From Nostoc linckia NIES-25 (GTDB taxonomy: Bacteria > Cyanobacteriota > Cyanobacteriia > Cyanobacteriales > Nostocaceae), in contig NZ_AP018222.1 in assembly GCF_002368035.1 (NCBI RefSeq), positions 5,157,508 to 5,221,507 of the forward strand: a stretch of 64,000 nt of DNA. The letters are read 5' to 3'. Position numbers and translations under genes: made by a program. Positions 16,969-25,486 of this stretch are shown here, piece by piece (positions within the stretch are counted from its first letter, which is position 1; every line of letters begins with the position of its first letter). The notes beneath the pieces were generated by a model. That model did not search any database and was not told where the DNA came from. It saw nothing but the letters and a program-made list of their open reading frames with translations.

Positions 16969-17179
16969 ACAGCTGTGCATACGTGTCAACTTAACGTGAA
17001 ACCCTAGTGAAAACGTGATGAGCGAGTTCTACTCACTTACCATCAAGATCCGCGTTACCCCACCCCGGTTTTGCTGGCGCAAAACCTCCCCTCCCCTTAG
17101 CAAGGGGAGGGGTTGGGGGTGGGGTAAAATGCCTATGGAATAAGCGTTTGAGCTTAAGTTGACACCAATGACAGCTGTG
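16969..17179. mobile_element. MITE copy B (~193 bp) with 9-bp target duplication
   Basis: Element at 16978-17170, with terminal repeats CATACGTGTCAACTT and AAGTTGACACCAATG. It is flanked by ACAGCTGTG at 16969-16977 and 17171-17179, a perfect 9-bp direct repeat. It is inverted relative to copy A: both copies share a block reading GATGAGCGAGTTCTACTCA and the CCCCTCCCCTTAGCAAGGGG style stem. The target was again the centre of a GTAGGGGCGCACAGCTGTG-type palindrome, here a degenerate one. Confidence 0.9.
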
Positions 17180-17300
17180 CGCCCCTAAAAATATACAAAT
17201 AATTTAGGATAATTTATTTTCTGGAAGTCCCTTAATCAAGCGTTTGCCATAATCTTGGCAACACTTCACCATAGTAAAGCGTAATATTTAGCTATCGTTC

Positions 17301-19076
17301 TCACTCCATGCCCTTTTGTTTAAACATTGCCATCAACTTACGCTTACGGCTGTGGGTTTGCATCAAATTTTCTCGATAAGTTGACCAGTCAGCCTTTTTC
17401 CCAGATTCCAAGTAGGCGGTACGTGCTTTTTTTAGCCATTCCACGGCATAGTAGTAGTATTCTGCTTTACCTGCATCCATAATTTTTTCGGCACGATTAC
17501 AGGCATTGGCAATTACCCAAGCAGGATTATGAGCGATCGCAGCATCCATAACTCGATAAATTAAGTCAGAATCATAAGAACTAAGTTCGCTAACGATCGC
17601 AATTGCATCATCAATTAGCCCCTCGTGCAATAAAATATCCACTTTGGCTGATTCTGTTCCCCAACCAACATAACTACGGATGATTCTCAGCAAATCTGTT
17701 TTGACACTTTCCCAGTTTTCACCAGCCAATTCTTGCATCTTTTGATAGTCAGAAAACGAGGGCTTGACTTGGAAAGCCGCCTTGATTGCTAATAAAGCAG
17801 CTTCATCATTAGCCAATTCAACAGCTAAATCACCTGCCCAAGTTCCTAACTCATACTGACAATCACCAGGTAAATGTAATCCACTTTGGGCGATATCTAA
17901 TGCTTGCTGTAATGCTCCCTTGTCAGTGAGTGTTTTCGCTAAGGCAAAAGCTTCTTCCTTTGAGTTCATCTGAGTTTGAGCGGCATCAATCGCTTCTTCT
18001 ACTCTGCCTAAACGCCCCAGCATTGTGAGATATTGCTCGGTTTGCCCTTCTGCTTCAGCCAAATATAGGTATTCTTGGTAACGTTCCTGACGTTCGAGGA
18101 TTTTCAGGCGAATTAGTGCCAAATCGTCTGCATAGTCAGGGACATCTTCTTCCCAAGCTCCTCTTTCGGTAATATTACCTTGGAGAACTTCTACCAGAGG
18201 TGGATAATCCCAACCTTGGCGTAAAGCTTCCATAATTAAGCCAAAATCGGCATTCCATTCATCTTGCCATGCTTCTAAATTTATTTGAATATCAACTTTT
18301 TCATCTGGGGTGAGTTCGGCACTTAGAATTGCTTCACACCAAGCCTGATTTAATTCCTGGACAATTTCATCATTTTCGGCACCGTATTCTGCAACATCGT
18401 GCCAATTTTCCACACAGGTAAAGGTAATCGCCTCTAAAATAGCGATCGCATTTTCAGCCTCTCCCCGTTCGCAAAAACCCACGGCAATTTGCACCAGACT
18501 CAGCAATTCTTCAGCAATCGAGTCTTCTTCGGAACCTTCCTCGAAATACCGCACAGCGTTCCGGAGAATTTGCCGCACTTCGCCGCGAAAGGGAGCCTGA
18601 TCGATAGTAATGCGCCGCACGCGTTTGATACTTTTTTCTTGGGCAACAGGAGCAATCATCCAGCTGACACGACGGTCAATCGCCTCAATCAGCCGCGGAT
18701 ATTCTGCTACTAAATCTTGTAGCAGCCTTTGAGTTTGGACAAAATCTAAGCGATCGAGTAATTCTTCCAAAGTCGGCCGCCGTTCAATGTGTTCTGAGTG
18801 ACGCGCACAAACAAGCATCGTCGCCACGATATGTTTGCACCACCCATCAAAGTTGTATGCACAGGTGCAGTTGACAGAAGTCAATCCACTGCTATCAAAA
18901 TTCAGGCTGACATGATAAGGTCTGGCTTCTGTGCCCACAACATCCGCCTGAAGCACACCGCCACGTTGGGTAATAGCATTGACAGCGCCAGCTTGATAGT
19001 ATGCCTCGCCCCGCTGGAAAGATTTGGCGTTGGCATGGCGGCGGATAGTAAACTCACTAATTTGGGGAATAGACAT
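17301..19076 (-). CDS. SWIM zinc-finger protein
   Basis: 591 residues. An N-terminal SWIM-type zinc site C70-T-C72...C80-K-H82 (NCTCAYNFDGWCKHIVA) follows a beta-rich stretch. The rest (about 100-590) is a long alpha-helical region like TPR or ARM solenoids, with repeated ALDIAQSG, AIDAAQTQM and AIAIVSELS phrases. SWIM proteins bind DNA or proteins and are often near SNF2 helicases; none lies here. The usual cyanobacterial annotation is SWIM zinc finger protein of unknown role. Start: ATG at 19076, where family members start close to the SWIM motif. No operon partner. Confidence 0.9.
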   Translation of the reverse strand: MSIPQISEFTIRRHANAKSFQRGEAYYQAGAVNAITQRGGVLQADVVGTEARPYHVSLNFDSSGLTSVNCTCAYNFDGWCKHIVATMLVCARHSEHIERRPTLEELLDRLDFVQTQRLLQDLVAEYPRLIEAIDRRVSWMIAPVAQEKSIKRVRRITIDQAPFRGEVRQILRNAVRYFEEGSEEDSIAEELLSLVQIAVGFCERGEAENAIAILEAITFTCVENWHDVAEYGAENDEIVQELNQAWCEAILSAELTPDEKVDIQINLEAWQDEWNADFGLIMEALRQGWDYPPLVEVLQGNITERGAWEEDVPDYADDLALIRLKILERQERYQEYLYLAEAEGQTEQYLTMLGRLGRVEEAIDAAQTQMNSKEEAFALAKTLTDKGALQQALDIAQSGLHLPGDCQYELGTWAGDLAVELANDEAALLAIKAAFQVKPSFSDYQKMQELAGENWESVKTDLLRIIRSYVGWGTESAKVDILLHEGLIDDAIAIVSELSSYDSDLIYRVMDAAIAHNPAWVIANACNRAEKIMDAGKAEYYYYAVEWLKKARTAYLESGKKADWSTYRENLMQTHSRKRKLMAMFKQKGME

Positions 19077-19145
19077 CGGGCGATCGCCTGCGTAAATCCT
19101 CTGGATGAATCCAGCTTAGGTCTTAAACTAAGGCCATGTAAAGAA

Positions 19146-19252
19146 TAGACTTCTTGCAGAAGTCGGGAAAGGGGGAAAGGTTTGGTATTTTCCCTTTAAC
19201 ATGAGTCCCTTTTCCCACAAAAGAACAAAAAGCACTTTTGCACACTTGTCTA
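19146..19252. mobile_element. MITE-like repeat TAGACTTCTTGCA family, copy 1 (decayed)
   Basis: Begins TAGACTTCTTGCAGAAGTCG, has the family's G/A-rich middle (TTTGGTATTTTCCCTTT) and ends in a degenerate TTGCACACTTGTCTA. Better copies are at 27378-27499 and 56029-56147, and an inverted one at 48709-48833. The TA at both ends suggests TA target duplication as for IS630/Tc1-derived MITEs. Confidence 0.75.
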
Positions 19253-19312
19253 ATGCATAACTGTATGTCTGGGTCATATCCCAAACATAAATTTTCGTCA
19301 TTCAAACAGATG

Positions 19313-19339
19313 TAGAGACGTTGCAATGCAACGTCTCTA
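19313..19339. repeat. 27-bp palindrome TAGAGACGTTGCA family, copy 2
   Basis: Same sequence as the 3940-3972 palindrome: arms TAGAGACGTTGCA and TGCAACGTCTCTA around a single A. Confidence 0.85.
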
Positions 19340-19457
19340 TCAACCATTTTCTGGTTAAACCAGGGATATTACACCAATTCTCTAAAGTCAAGCAACAGAT
19401 CTAAAGCCACAAATCAGGTTAAATCTTAGTTTCTTAATTGCGAACTGCCAATAGCTA

Positions 19458-19910
19458 TTAAGTACCAGAACAATAGCTATTAATTTCTTTGACTATTGAA
19501 CTTTCATCCTGACCGCTCTTTTGTAAAGATGCTAAAGACTTCTTTGCGGCTGGGAGATTCTTTTTATCTATAGCTGTTGCTGCATTCTTCAATTCTTTAG
19601 TGATGCCCTGATAAAGTGTGAGGAAACGTCCTTGAAAACCTTGCAGTTTCTCATCTTTAATTTCTAGTGCTTTCATTTCTTGGGTAAGTGGATCTATCTT
19701 GTTGGCGAGTTCGGTTAAAGATTTAGAACCTTTTGCTGGATTGGGATTTTTACCGAATTCCTGACCTAAAGCCGATGCTTGATTGGCGACCTTGATAATT
19801 TTGTTACATTGGGCAACTTTACTTTCTCCACAACTTGCAAATAATAATGCGATCGCAGTTGTGGCTGAAAGTATAAAAGTTTTCTTAACTACATATTGCA
19901 TAGGTTTCAT
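19458..19910 (-). CDS. Predicted lipoprotein, all-alpha
   Basis: 150 residues. Signal sequence with a lipobox, FILSATTAIALLFASC, so Cys27 would be lipidated after cleavage. The mature part is helical and lysine-rich (SLTELANKIDPLTQEMKALE, AAKKSLASLQKSG) and resembles small secreted four-helix proteins; a second Cys pair (Cys35 and near-C-terminal Cys) could form a disulfide. I do not recognise a named family. Single leftward gene with its own upstream gap. Likely anchored in the periplasm-facing leaflet. Confidence 0.82.
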   Translation of the reverse strand: MKPMQYVVKKTFILSATTAIALLFASCGESKVAQCNKIIKVANQASALGQEFGKNPNPAKGSKSLTELANKIDPLTQEMKALEIKDEKLQGFQGRFLTLYQGITKELKNAATAIDKKNLPAAKKSLASLQKSGQDESSIVKEINSYCSGT

Positions 19911-20167
19911 AATCTCCGACTATATTTTGCTAACGTTGGGCCAAGGAAATTCATAGTCAGCAAAAATACTTTTCTTTTTTTCAAAAATCTCTATTTCTGC
20001 TCCTGATATCACGCTTAATCGATCGCTTATGATTCAAATCTCTGTGCCTCAAGGCATCAGTCTAAATAATAAGTATTCAATCGGACATGATATGACTTTT
20101 ATATTCCTGCTACTTTATACTCCATTTTTTTGCAGATGTGTATGTAATTACACTGAACGTAATAAAT

Positions 20168-22810
20168 TTATTCTGCCGATTTTGGCATTAACTTCAATAT
20201 GGCAGTAGTATTTGCTGCAACATTCGTTTTTTGCCACAGCATGGGGTGGTATTCAATCCGACACCAAGGATCGGCCATATCTTTGTAATGTCTATGGAAC
20301 GCATGACCTGATTGTCCGGGAGTGTGAATTGCCAATGAATTATCTAAATTTCCCAAATCTACAATCATCCGCAATGAAGGAATATCCGTCACTTCAAAGG
20401 ATTCATCCGCCTTCCAACGGTTAGCATTCACTGTTTCGCCATTTCCAGCCGTGGCAAAGCCACCGCGATTAAACAAAGCTTCAATGGGTGCAACTCCAGA
20501 TTTACCCAAGGTGGTATGGCGAAAAGTGACGGTATGTAGTTTGCCCCAATTCCAGTTTTTCGGGTCTTTACCTTGAATGCGTTCTAGTTCATCTAGGGCT
20601 TTTGTCAAGGATTCTTGAAGGATTTGGTCGCGGTTCTCAACTTTTGGGGTGTTGCGATTGTCCCACCAAGAACTATTGGGTTGTTTGACCAGATTTGCCA
20701 CCACAGCATACCAGCGATCGCCGCCATCAGGAAAGTATCTTTTAGGCAACTGGTCGTGAAATGTGTTTGCTAGTAAGTGTTTCCAGAATACTTCAAACAA
20801 AGCCGCAGCCGGCGATGTCATTCCCAACTCCAAATCCCAACTTTTGAGGAGTTTTTGGGCTGCTTGCAAACGGGGTGTATCGACTGCGATCGCTTGTAGT
20901 AATGGTACTAGGGTTTGGGCATTGAGATTGCGATCGCTCCCTTGTATTTGCTGCACATCCTTCAAAGAAATCGCCTCGGTTTGTTCCGAAATCATCTCAA
21001 CAATTTGCTTTGCCCGATAACCATAAACCCAGTCTCCGGTAATTAAATAGGGATATTCACGGGAAACTAAATTATTAGCACTAGCAATAAAACCTTCGGA
21101 CGGATTGAAAGTTTTGGGCAATTCCTCAAAATCAATATAGCCTTGCCATTCGTATTCATCCGTCCAACCAGGAACCGGATAACGCCCATCTCCCTTGGTT
21201 CGGATGGGGAATTTACCGGGCATTTGGTAGCCAATGTTGCCATCAATATCAGCGTAGACCAAATTTTGAGCGGGAACATCATAGTCCTTGGCAGCAGCGC
21301 GAAATTCCTCCCAATTTTGGGCGCGATTGATTTCGGGAATAGCATAGCCTAGCTTGGAAGGTGCCAATGCTGTCCAGCGCAAAGCTACGGCGTAATTCTG
21401 CGGCAATTCTAGCGCCTGACTGGGTTGGAACTGCTGGAGATTGGGCGAAACATCAGAGAGAATCGGCCCGTGTCTGGTGTAGCGAACCGTTTGCACAATT
21501 GGCTGACTTCCGGCAACTTGAATCGTTTCTTTCACAAGTTCCATATCAACCCATTTGCCATTGACCTCATATTGATTGGGGTTTTTCGGGTTGATTTTCT
21601 CGATGTATAAATCCATCACATCAGATTGAACATTAGTGACACCCCAAGCAATGCGATCGCTATGACCGATAATTACCCCAATCGTACCTGCAAAAGAAAA
21701 GCCAGCAACGTTGTAAGGACATTCTGCACTCTTAGACGTGCAATGCAAACCAACCTCATACCAAATCGAGGGAATTTGCACGCCCAAATGCGGGTCGTTC
21801 GCCAAAATCGGCTTACCTGTGGTTGTCCGTTTACCAGATATCACCCAGTTATTTGAACCAACACCAATTCCTGTAGAACCAATTAGTTTTTCCAAAGCCA
21901 TCATCGGCCGATCGATTGACTCTAAAGCAGAGAAGAGGGAAGAAGACGCGGGGACGGAAAGACGCGGCGACGCAAAGAAAGAATTCTCGCTGTCCTCTTT
22001 CCCCGTGTCACCTTGTCCTCCGAAGTTTGGAGCGGAGGTTTCCTCCGCTCCAACTTCTCTCCTTGTCCCCTTGTCCGCTTTCTTCCCGAACTCCGGCAAA
22101 ATCACTGGCAAGTCCTGAGGGTAGGGCGGAAAAAGTTCCTCAACTTCAGCAGGGGTGAGAGTTTTAAGCAGTATTGCACGTTCGATTTCGCTTTGAAAAT
22201 TTCTGCCCAAGTCGTAAGCCATCACCTTACCCCAGGTTAGAGAATGGAGTATTTGCCAAGGTTCTGGCTGATATCCAGGATTGAGAAATTTTAATACAGC
22301 GTATTCTAAACTCAAGGTGCTGCCTTGATGTTTTGCCAAATAAGCGTTCACACCATCCGCATAAGCTTCCAGATATGCCCTCATTTGAGCATTGATTTGC
22401 GGGATTTCTTGCTGCGCCACCCTCGCCCAACCCATTGTCCGCAGATATTTGTCAGTCTTAACCTGGGAGGAACCAAACATTTCTGAGAGTCGCCCAGAAC
22501 CGATGTGTCGCCAAAAATCCATTTGCCAAAAGCGGTCTTGGGCGTGAATATAACCTTGCGCCATGAATAAATCGTGGGAGTTGGCAGCATAAATATGGGG
22601 TACTCCCCATTTATCGCGCTCTACACTTACTTCGGCTTTCAGTCCAGTTAGTTGAATTGTGCCACTTTCTTGGGGAAACGATTGGCGCACAATGTGAGTG
22701 GCAAGCCCCATGAAAAATAACCCCAAGACTAACAGGAAAATTAAAGTTCTTTTGAGAATCTGAAGAAACCAAGGTTTTGTAAAGCTTTTGATTTGGGCTT
22801 GCCGTAGCAT
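20168..22810 (-). CDS. Penicillin acylase-family Ntn hydrolase (acyl amide hydrolase)
   Basis: 880 residues, family of penicillin G acylase, AHL acylases and cephalosporin acylase. N-terminal membrane/signal segment (about 20-42, TLIFLLVLGLFFMGLATHIV) for export. Alpha chain starts with VSVERDKWGVPHIYAANSHDLFMAQGYIHAQDRFWQM. The autocatalytic beta-chain nucleophile is Ser319 in GVGSNNWVISG, with HPxLG-like ANDPHLGVQIPSIWYE after it. Between the chains, residues ~243-292, lies a charged insert (GTRREVGAEETSA, GGQGDTGKEDSENS) encoded by repeat DNA (see 21937-22084). Substrate could be acyl-homoserine lactones (quorum quenching) or other amides; sequence alone does not decide. The frame is intact despite the insert. 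Confidence 0.92.
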   Translation of the reverse strand: MLRQAQIKSFTKPWFLQILKRTLIFLLVLGLFFMGLATHIVRQSFPQESGTIQLTGLKAEVSVERDKWGVPHIYAANSHDLFMAQGYIHAQDRFWQMDFWRHIGSGRLSEMFGSSQVKTDKYLRTMGWARVAQQEIPQINAQMRAYLEAYADGVNAYLAKHQGSTLSLEYAVLKFLNPGYQPEPWQILHSLTWGKVMAYDLGRNFQSEIERAILLKTLTPAEVEELFPPYPQDLPVILPEFGKKADKGTRREVGAEETSAPNFGGQGDTGKEDSENSFFASPRLSVPASSSLFSALESIDRPMMALEKLIGSTGIGVGSNNWVISGKRTTTGKPILANDPHLGVQIPSIWYEVGLHCTSKSAECPYNVAGFSFAGTIGVIIGHSDRIAWGVTNVQSDVMDLYIEKINPKNPNQYEVNGKWVDMELVKETIQVAGSQPIVQTVRYTRHGPILSDVSPNLQQFQPSQALELPQNYAVALRWTALAPSKLGYAIPEINRAQNWEEFRAAAKDYDVPAQNLVYADIDGNIGYQMPGKFPIRTKGDGRYPVPGWTDEYEWQGYIDFEELPKTFNPSEGFIASANNLVSREYPYLITGDWVYGYRAKQIVEMISEQTEAISLKDVQQIQGSDRNLNAQTLVPLLQAIAVDTPRLQAAQKLLKSWDLELGMTSPAAALFEVFWKHLLANTFHDQLPKRYFPDGGDRWYAVVANLVKQPNSSWWDNRNTPKVENRDQILQESLTKALDELERIQGKDPKNWNWGKLHTVTFRHTTLGKSGVAPIEALFNRGGFATAGNGETVNANRWKADESFEVTDIPSLRMIVDLGNLDNSLAIHTPGQSGHAFHRHYKDMADPWCRIEYHPMLWQKTNVAANTTAILKLMPKSAE
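21937..22084. repeat. Repeat-derived in-frame insert within the acylase gene
   Basis: Contains GACGCGGGGACGGAAAGACG then ACGCGGCGACGCAAAG, both typical intergenic filler in cyanobacteria, and a 27-bp palindrome (22027-22053) with arms TTGGAGCGGAGG and CCTCCGCTCCAA. A sister of this palindrome, GGAGCGGCGGCTTCCGCCG, is intergenic at 57687-57708 next to GCAGAGGCGCAGAG. The insert stays in frame and adds roughly 50 residues. Confidence 0.75.
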
Positions 22811-22986
22811 TTTTGGGTCAGATCGCGCGACATCATACAGCTTAAAACATTACAGATTCGCTTTTAGGTTAACTATGACACTTAATTATTCAAGTGTTTC
22901 TCATCGGCTGAGAACAATACGATCTTCGATACGTAATCGGCGCAATATACGAATGCGATTTGATTTCTGAAAAATTCTAAGTAGAT

Positions 22987-23037
22987 GTAGTGGACTGACA
23001 CAGCTAATGCAACAAATTAGCTGTGTCAGTCCACTAC
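22987..23037. repeat. Perfect 22-bp inverted repeat, 51 bp total
   Basis: Left arm starts GTAGTGGACTGACACAGCTA, the loop is GCAACAA, and the right arm is an exact reverse complement. Perfect pairing over 22 bp with a 7-nt loop suggests a recently active palindromic element. Confidence 0.9.
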
Positions 23038-23069
23038 TGGTCTGGCAAGCCTAAATTGATGCAAAAATT

Positions 23070-23141
23070 GTAGGTTGGGTTGAGGCTCTGCGAAACCCAA
23101 CACCCCATCAATGTTGGGTTTCGTTCCTCAAGCCAACCTAC
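23070..23141. repeat. GTAGGTTGGGTTGAGG inverted repeat
   Basis: Arms GTAGGTTGGGTTGAGG...CGAAACCCAACA and TGTTGGGTTTCG...CCTCAAGCCAACCTAC pair over most of their length. A widespread intergenic repeat type in Nostocales. Confidence 0.8.
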
Positions 23142-23262
23142 TCCTACTTTGCCGTTTAACGCAGACGGAAGTTGGGCGGTGGGTGTGAGATAATGTAGAC
23201 CTAAAAGGTAGTTCTATGTATTTTAGCCATCTACAATAATTAGCAAGCAGCAATAGTTCAGT

Positions 23263-23679
23263 ATGGCCAAAGATATATTTCACACCGCCGTTAAAACTGC
23301 GCTTCAAAAAGACGGTTGGACAATCACCCACGACCCTTACCAATTGCGCTACGGTCTTGTTGATGTCTATATTGACCTAGCCGCAGAACCGGCGATCGCA
23401 GCCGAGAAAGAAGGACGTAAAATAGCAGTGGAAGTAAAAAGCTTTGCTGGTGGCTCGACCATTTCTGAGTTTCATACAGCGTTGGGTCAGTACCTCAACT
23501 ACCAAGCAGCTTTAGAAGTTTCCGATGAGCCAGAACGCATTCTATATCTCGCTGTACCTACAGATACTTATCAAACCTTTCTCCGCTTTGAACCCGCTAA
23601 AACTGTCATTGAAAAATATCAGGTGAGACTAATTAATTATCATCCTGTTCGGGAGGTCATAGAACAATGGATCGAGTAG
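23263..23679 (+). CDS. xisH: XisH-family protein (fdxN-element excision controlling factor family)
   Basis: 138 residues. The segment DVYIDLAAEPAIAAEKEGRKIAVEVKSF has the E...D...E-x-K spacing of a PD-(D/E)XK nuclease-like core; XisH proteins belong to this fold. The founding XisH with XisI helps control excision of the fdxN element in Anabaena heterocysts, but most cyanobacterial XisH/XisI pairs lie far from any such element, as here, and their role is unknown. ATG start with no earlier alternative. Overlaps xisI by 13 nt, so the two are cotranscribed. Confidence 0.92.
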   Translation: MAKDIFHTAVKTALQKDGWTITHDPYQLRYGLVDVYIDLAAEPAIAAEKEGRKIAVEVKSFAGGSTISEFHTALGQYLNYQAALEVSDEPERILYLAVPTDTYQTFLRFEPAKTVIEKYQVRLINYHPVREVIEQWIE

Positions 23680-23984
23680 AGGAATACCGCCGAATTGTAT
23701 GTGATTTTTTAGCAGAATTTGCTACTAACGATGTGCAAGCACAGTTAATTCTCGATCCGGTGCGCGATCGCTATTTAGTCATGCATAATGAATGGCGAAA
23801 TGAATACCGCATTTACGGATGTGCAATGCAGCTAGATATTATCGAGGGGAAAATTTGGATTCAACACAACAGCACTGAAATTTTCATCGATCGAGAACTA
23901 ATTCAGCGTAGGGTCGATCCTAAAGATATTATTCTAGGTTTTCGTTCTCCCAGCGTCCGCAAACTTCTGGCTGCCAAAAATTGA
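23667..23984 (+). CDS. xisI: XisI-family protein
   Basis: 105 residues matching the XisI family: YRRIVCDFLAEFA, LILDPVRDRYLVMHNEWRNEYRIYG, KIWIQHNSTEIFIDRELI, DIILGFRSPSVRK. It always accompanies XisH and probably forms a complex with it. The start codon lies inside the end of xisH. The pair has been suggested to act as a toxin/antitoxin-like or mobile module because of its patchy spread; that is not shown here. No xisF-like recombinase or fdxN-element site is seen in the window. Confidence 0.92.
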   Translation: MDRVEEYRRIVCDFLAEFATNDVQAQLILDPVRDRYLVMHNEWRNEYRIYGCAMQLDIIEGKIWIQHNSTEIFIDRELIQRRVDPKDIILGFRSPSVRKLLAAKN

Positions 23985-24047
23985 AAATAAAAATAGCTCA
24001 ATTCCCCCATTTCTCAACCTCGAATTCAATACGCACTAAAGTTCACC

Positions 24048-24404
24048 ATGCCGAGAATTACCCTAGAAGTATCAGAGGAACTATCTCAACAACTAGCACA
24101 AGTAGGCGATGCCTGGCGGCAAGCCACTTTGTGTCTACGCTTACCCGAACTACTTGCTCTAAGCCTCCAACAACCAGCTGTACCAGCACAAGCTTACCGA
24201 TATATCCTCGATTTTCTCGCCAGCAACCCCACCCCCGAACAAATTGCTGAATTTAAACCCACTCCCGAAATGCAAGAAAGGTTACGTACCTTGCTAGCAC
24301 GCTCTCAAGCAGGTACGCTGACATCCACTGAGTTGCAAGAACTAGATGAGTATGAACGTATTGAACATTTGGTGGTAATGATTAAAGCAGGTAACTTATC
24401 TTAA
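24048..24404 (+). CDS. Small cyanobacterial protein with repeat-derived insert
   Basis: 118 residues, acidic helical protein: MPRITLEVSEELSQQLAQVG, then LPELLALSLQQPAVPAQAYRYILDFLASNPTPEQ and a C-terminal ELQELDEYERIEHLVVMIKAG. From memory, homologues read ...VGDRLPELL... without the residues AWRQATLCL seen here near position 23-31. Those residues are encoded by GCCTGGCGGCAAGCCACTTT GTGTCTACG-type DNA, which resembles the repeat at 30733-30760. The N-terminal half looks like the short antitoxin-like proteins that precede PIN or HNH genes, but here the next gene is trmJ. Function unknown. Confidence 0.75.
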   Translation: MPRITLEVSEELSQQLAQVGDAWRQATLCLRLPELLALSLQQPAVPAQAYRYILDFLASNPTPEQIAEFKPTPEMQERLRTLLARSQAGTLTSTELQELDEYERIEHLVVMIKAGNLS

Positions 24405-24575
24405 ATAAATGAATAATGACGAAAGACTACCCGAACGTCGCAGATTAGACTTAGGAAAGAAGCGCGAATAACTGTTCAAACCTGACGTAAGGATTTACTA
24501 GACAGGTAGAATAATCTGAAGAATACTTTGAACTAGGTTAAAAGTATTTTCGAGTACGATCGCTGGAGACAAAAA

Positions 24576-25316
24576 ATGAGCTTAGCTGGATTAAGAATTG
24601 TGTTGGTAGAGCCAGCTGGGCCTTTGAATGTCGGCGCGATCGCCAGGGTAATGAAAAATTTCGGACTACATAATCTAGTATTAGTAAATCCCCAATGCGA
24701 TCCTTTGTCGGCGGAAGCTTTAAAAATGGCTGTTCATGCCAAAGAAATTTTAGAATCTGCGGTAGTAGTGGCAACCTTACCAGAAGCATTGCATGGATGT
24801 GTCAGAGCGATCGCCACCACAGGTCGCCTTCGCAGTTGGGAAATACCTTTAGAAAACCCCCGCACTGCCCTACCCTGGCTACTTGAGGAACCAGAAAAAC
24901 CCGCAGCCCTAATTTTTGGCAGGGAAGACCGGGGATTAAGCAATGAAGAATTAAATTACGCCCAGCGCTTTGTTTTTATTCCCACAAATCAGAATTATTT
25001 ATCCTTGAATTTAGCTACTGCTGTGGCAATCTGTTGTTATGAATTGTCACAATGTACGCAGCAACCAGAAACTCAAATTTTACCCCAAAGCGAACTAGCG
25101 CCTTTAGATGTTGTGGAAACATACTACCAGCAATTAGAATCATTACTACTGAAAATTGGTTATCTGTATCCACATACCGCAACTAGTCGCATGGAAAAAT
25201 TTCGCCAACTGTATAATCGCGCAGGGCTACAAACTGGTGAAGTAGCCATGCTGCTGGGAATTTTGCGGCAGGTAGAATGGGCACTTAAAAACGAGAGGGA
25301 TGGTGAAAACTTGTAA
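24576..25316 (+). CDS. trmJ: tRNA (cytidine/uridine-2'-O-)-methyltransferase, TrmJ type
   Basis: 246 residues, SPOUT (SpoU/TrmH) methyltransferase. Motif 1 VLVEPAGPLNVGAIARVMKNFG, motif 2 ALIFGREDRGLSNEEL, motif 3 IPTNQNYLSLNLATAVAI: the complete deep-knot AdoMet site with the N...R residues. Length and a C-terminal helical tail (SRMEKFRQLYNRAGLQ) fit TrmJ, which 2'-O-methylates position 32 of tRNAs. Cytoplasmic. ATG start preceded by GGAGACAAAAA. Confidence 0.88.
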   Translation: MSLAGLRIVLVEPAGPLNVGAIARVMKNFGLHNLVLVNPQCDPLSAEALKMAVHAKEILESAVVVATLPEALHGCVRAIATTGRLRSWEIPLENPRTALPWLLEEPEKPAALIFGREDRGLSNEELNYAQRFVFIPTNQNYLSLNLATAVAICCYELSQCTQQPETQILPQSELAPLDVVETYYQQLESLLLKIGYLYPHTATSRMEKFRQLYNRAGLQTGEVAMLLGILRQVEWALKNERDGENL

Positions 25317-25486
25317 TAATTCGTTTAATATATACGCAATCACCCCCCCCAAAATATTTAATATTAAACTAAACACGAAAATGCTACTTAGTGGCAAAGT
25401 GGAATTTGAGCATAAAATTGCTTGAAGGTTAAGTTTTGGGTCAGGAGTCTGCAAGAAAACAGTCCAGTGGGTCACAAGGAGTAGCA

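Larger units (their letters stand above)
22811..23262. other. Repeat-bearing intergenic region before xisH
   Basis: Between the leftward acylase gene and rightward xisH. It holds the two hairpins listed next and must contain both promoters. No ORF of note. Confidence 0.5.

Noticed and set aside
23263..23984. XisH/XisI as evidence for an fdxN element here
   Set aside because: The two proteins match the family, but no XisF-like recombinase and no fdxN gene or recombination site is near.
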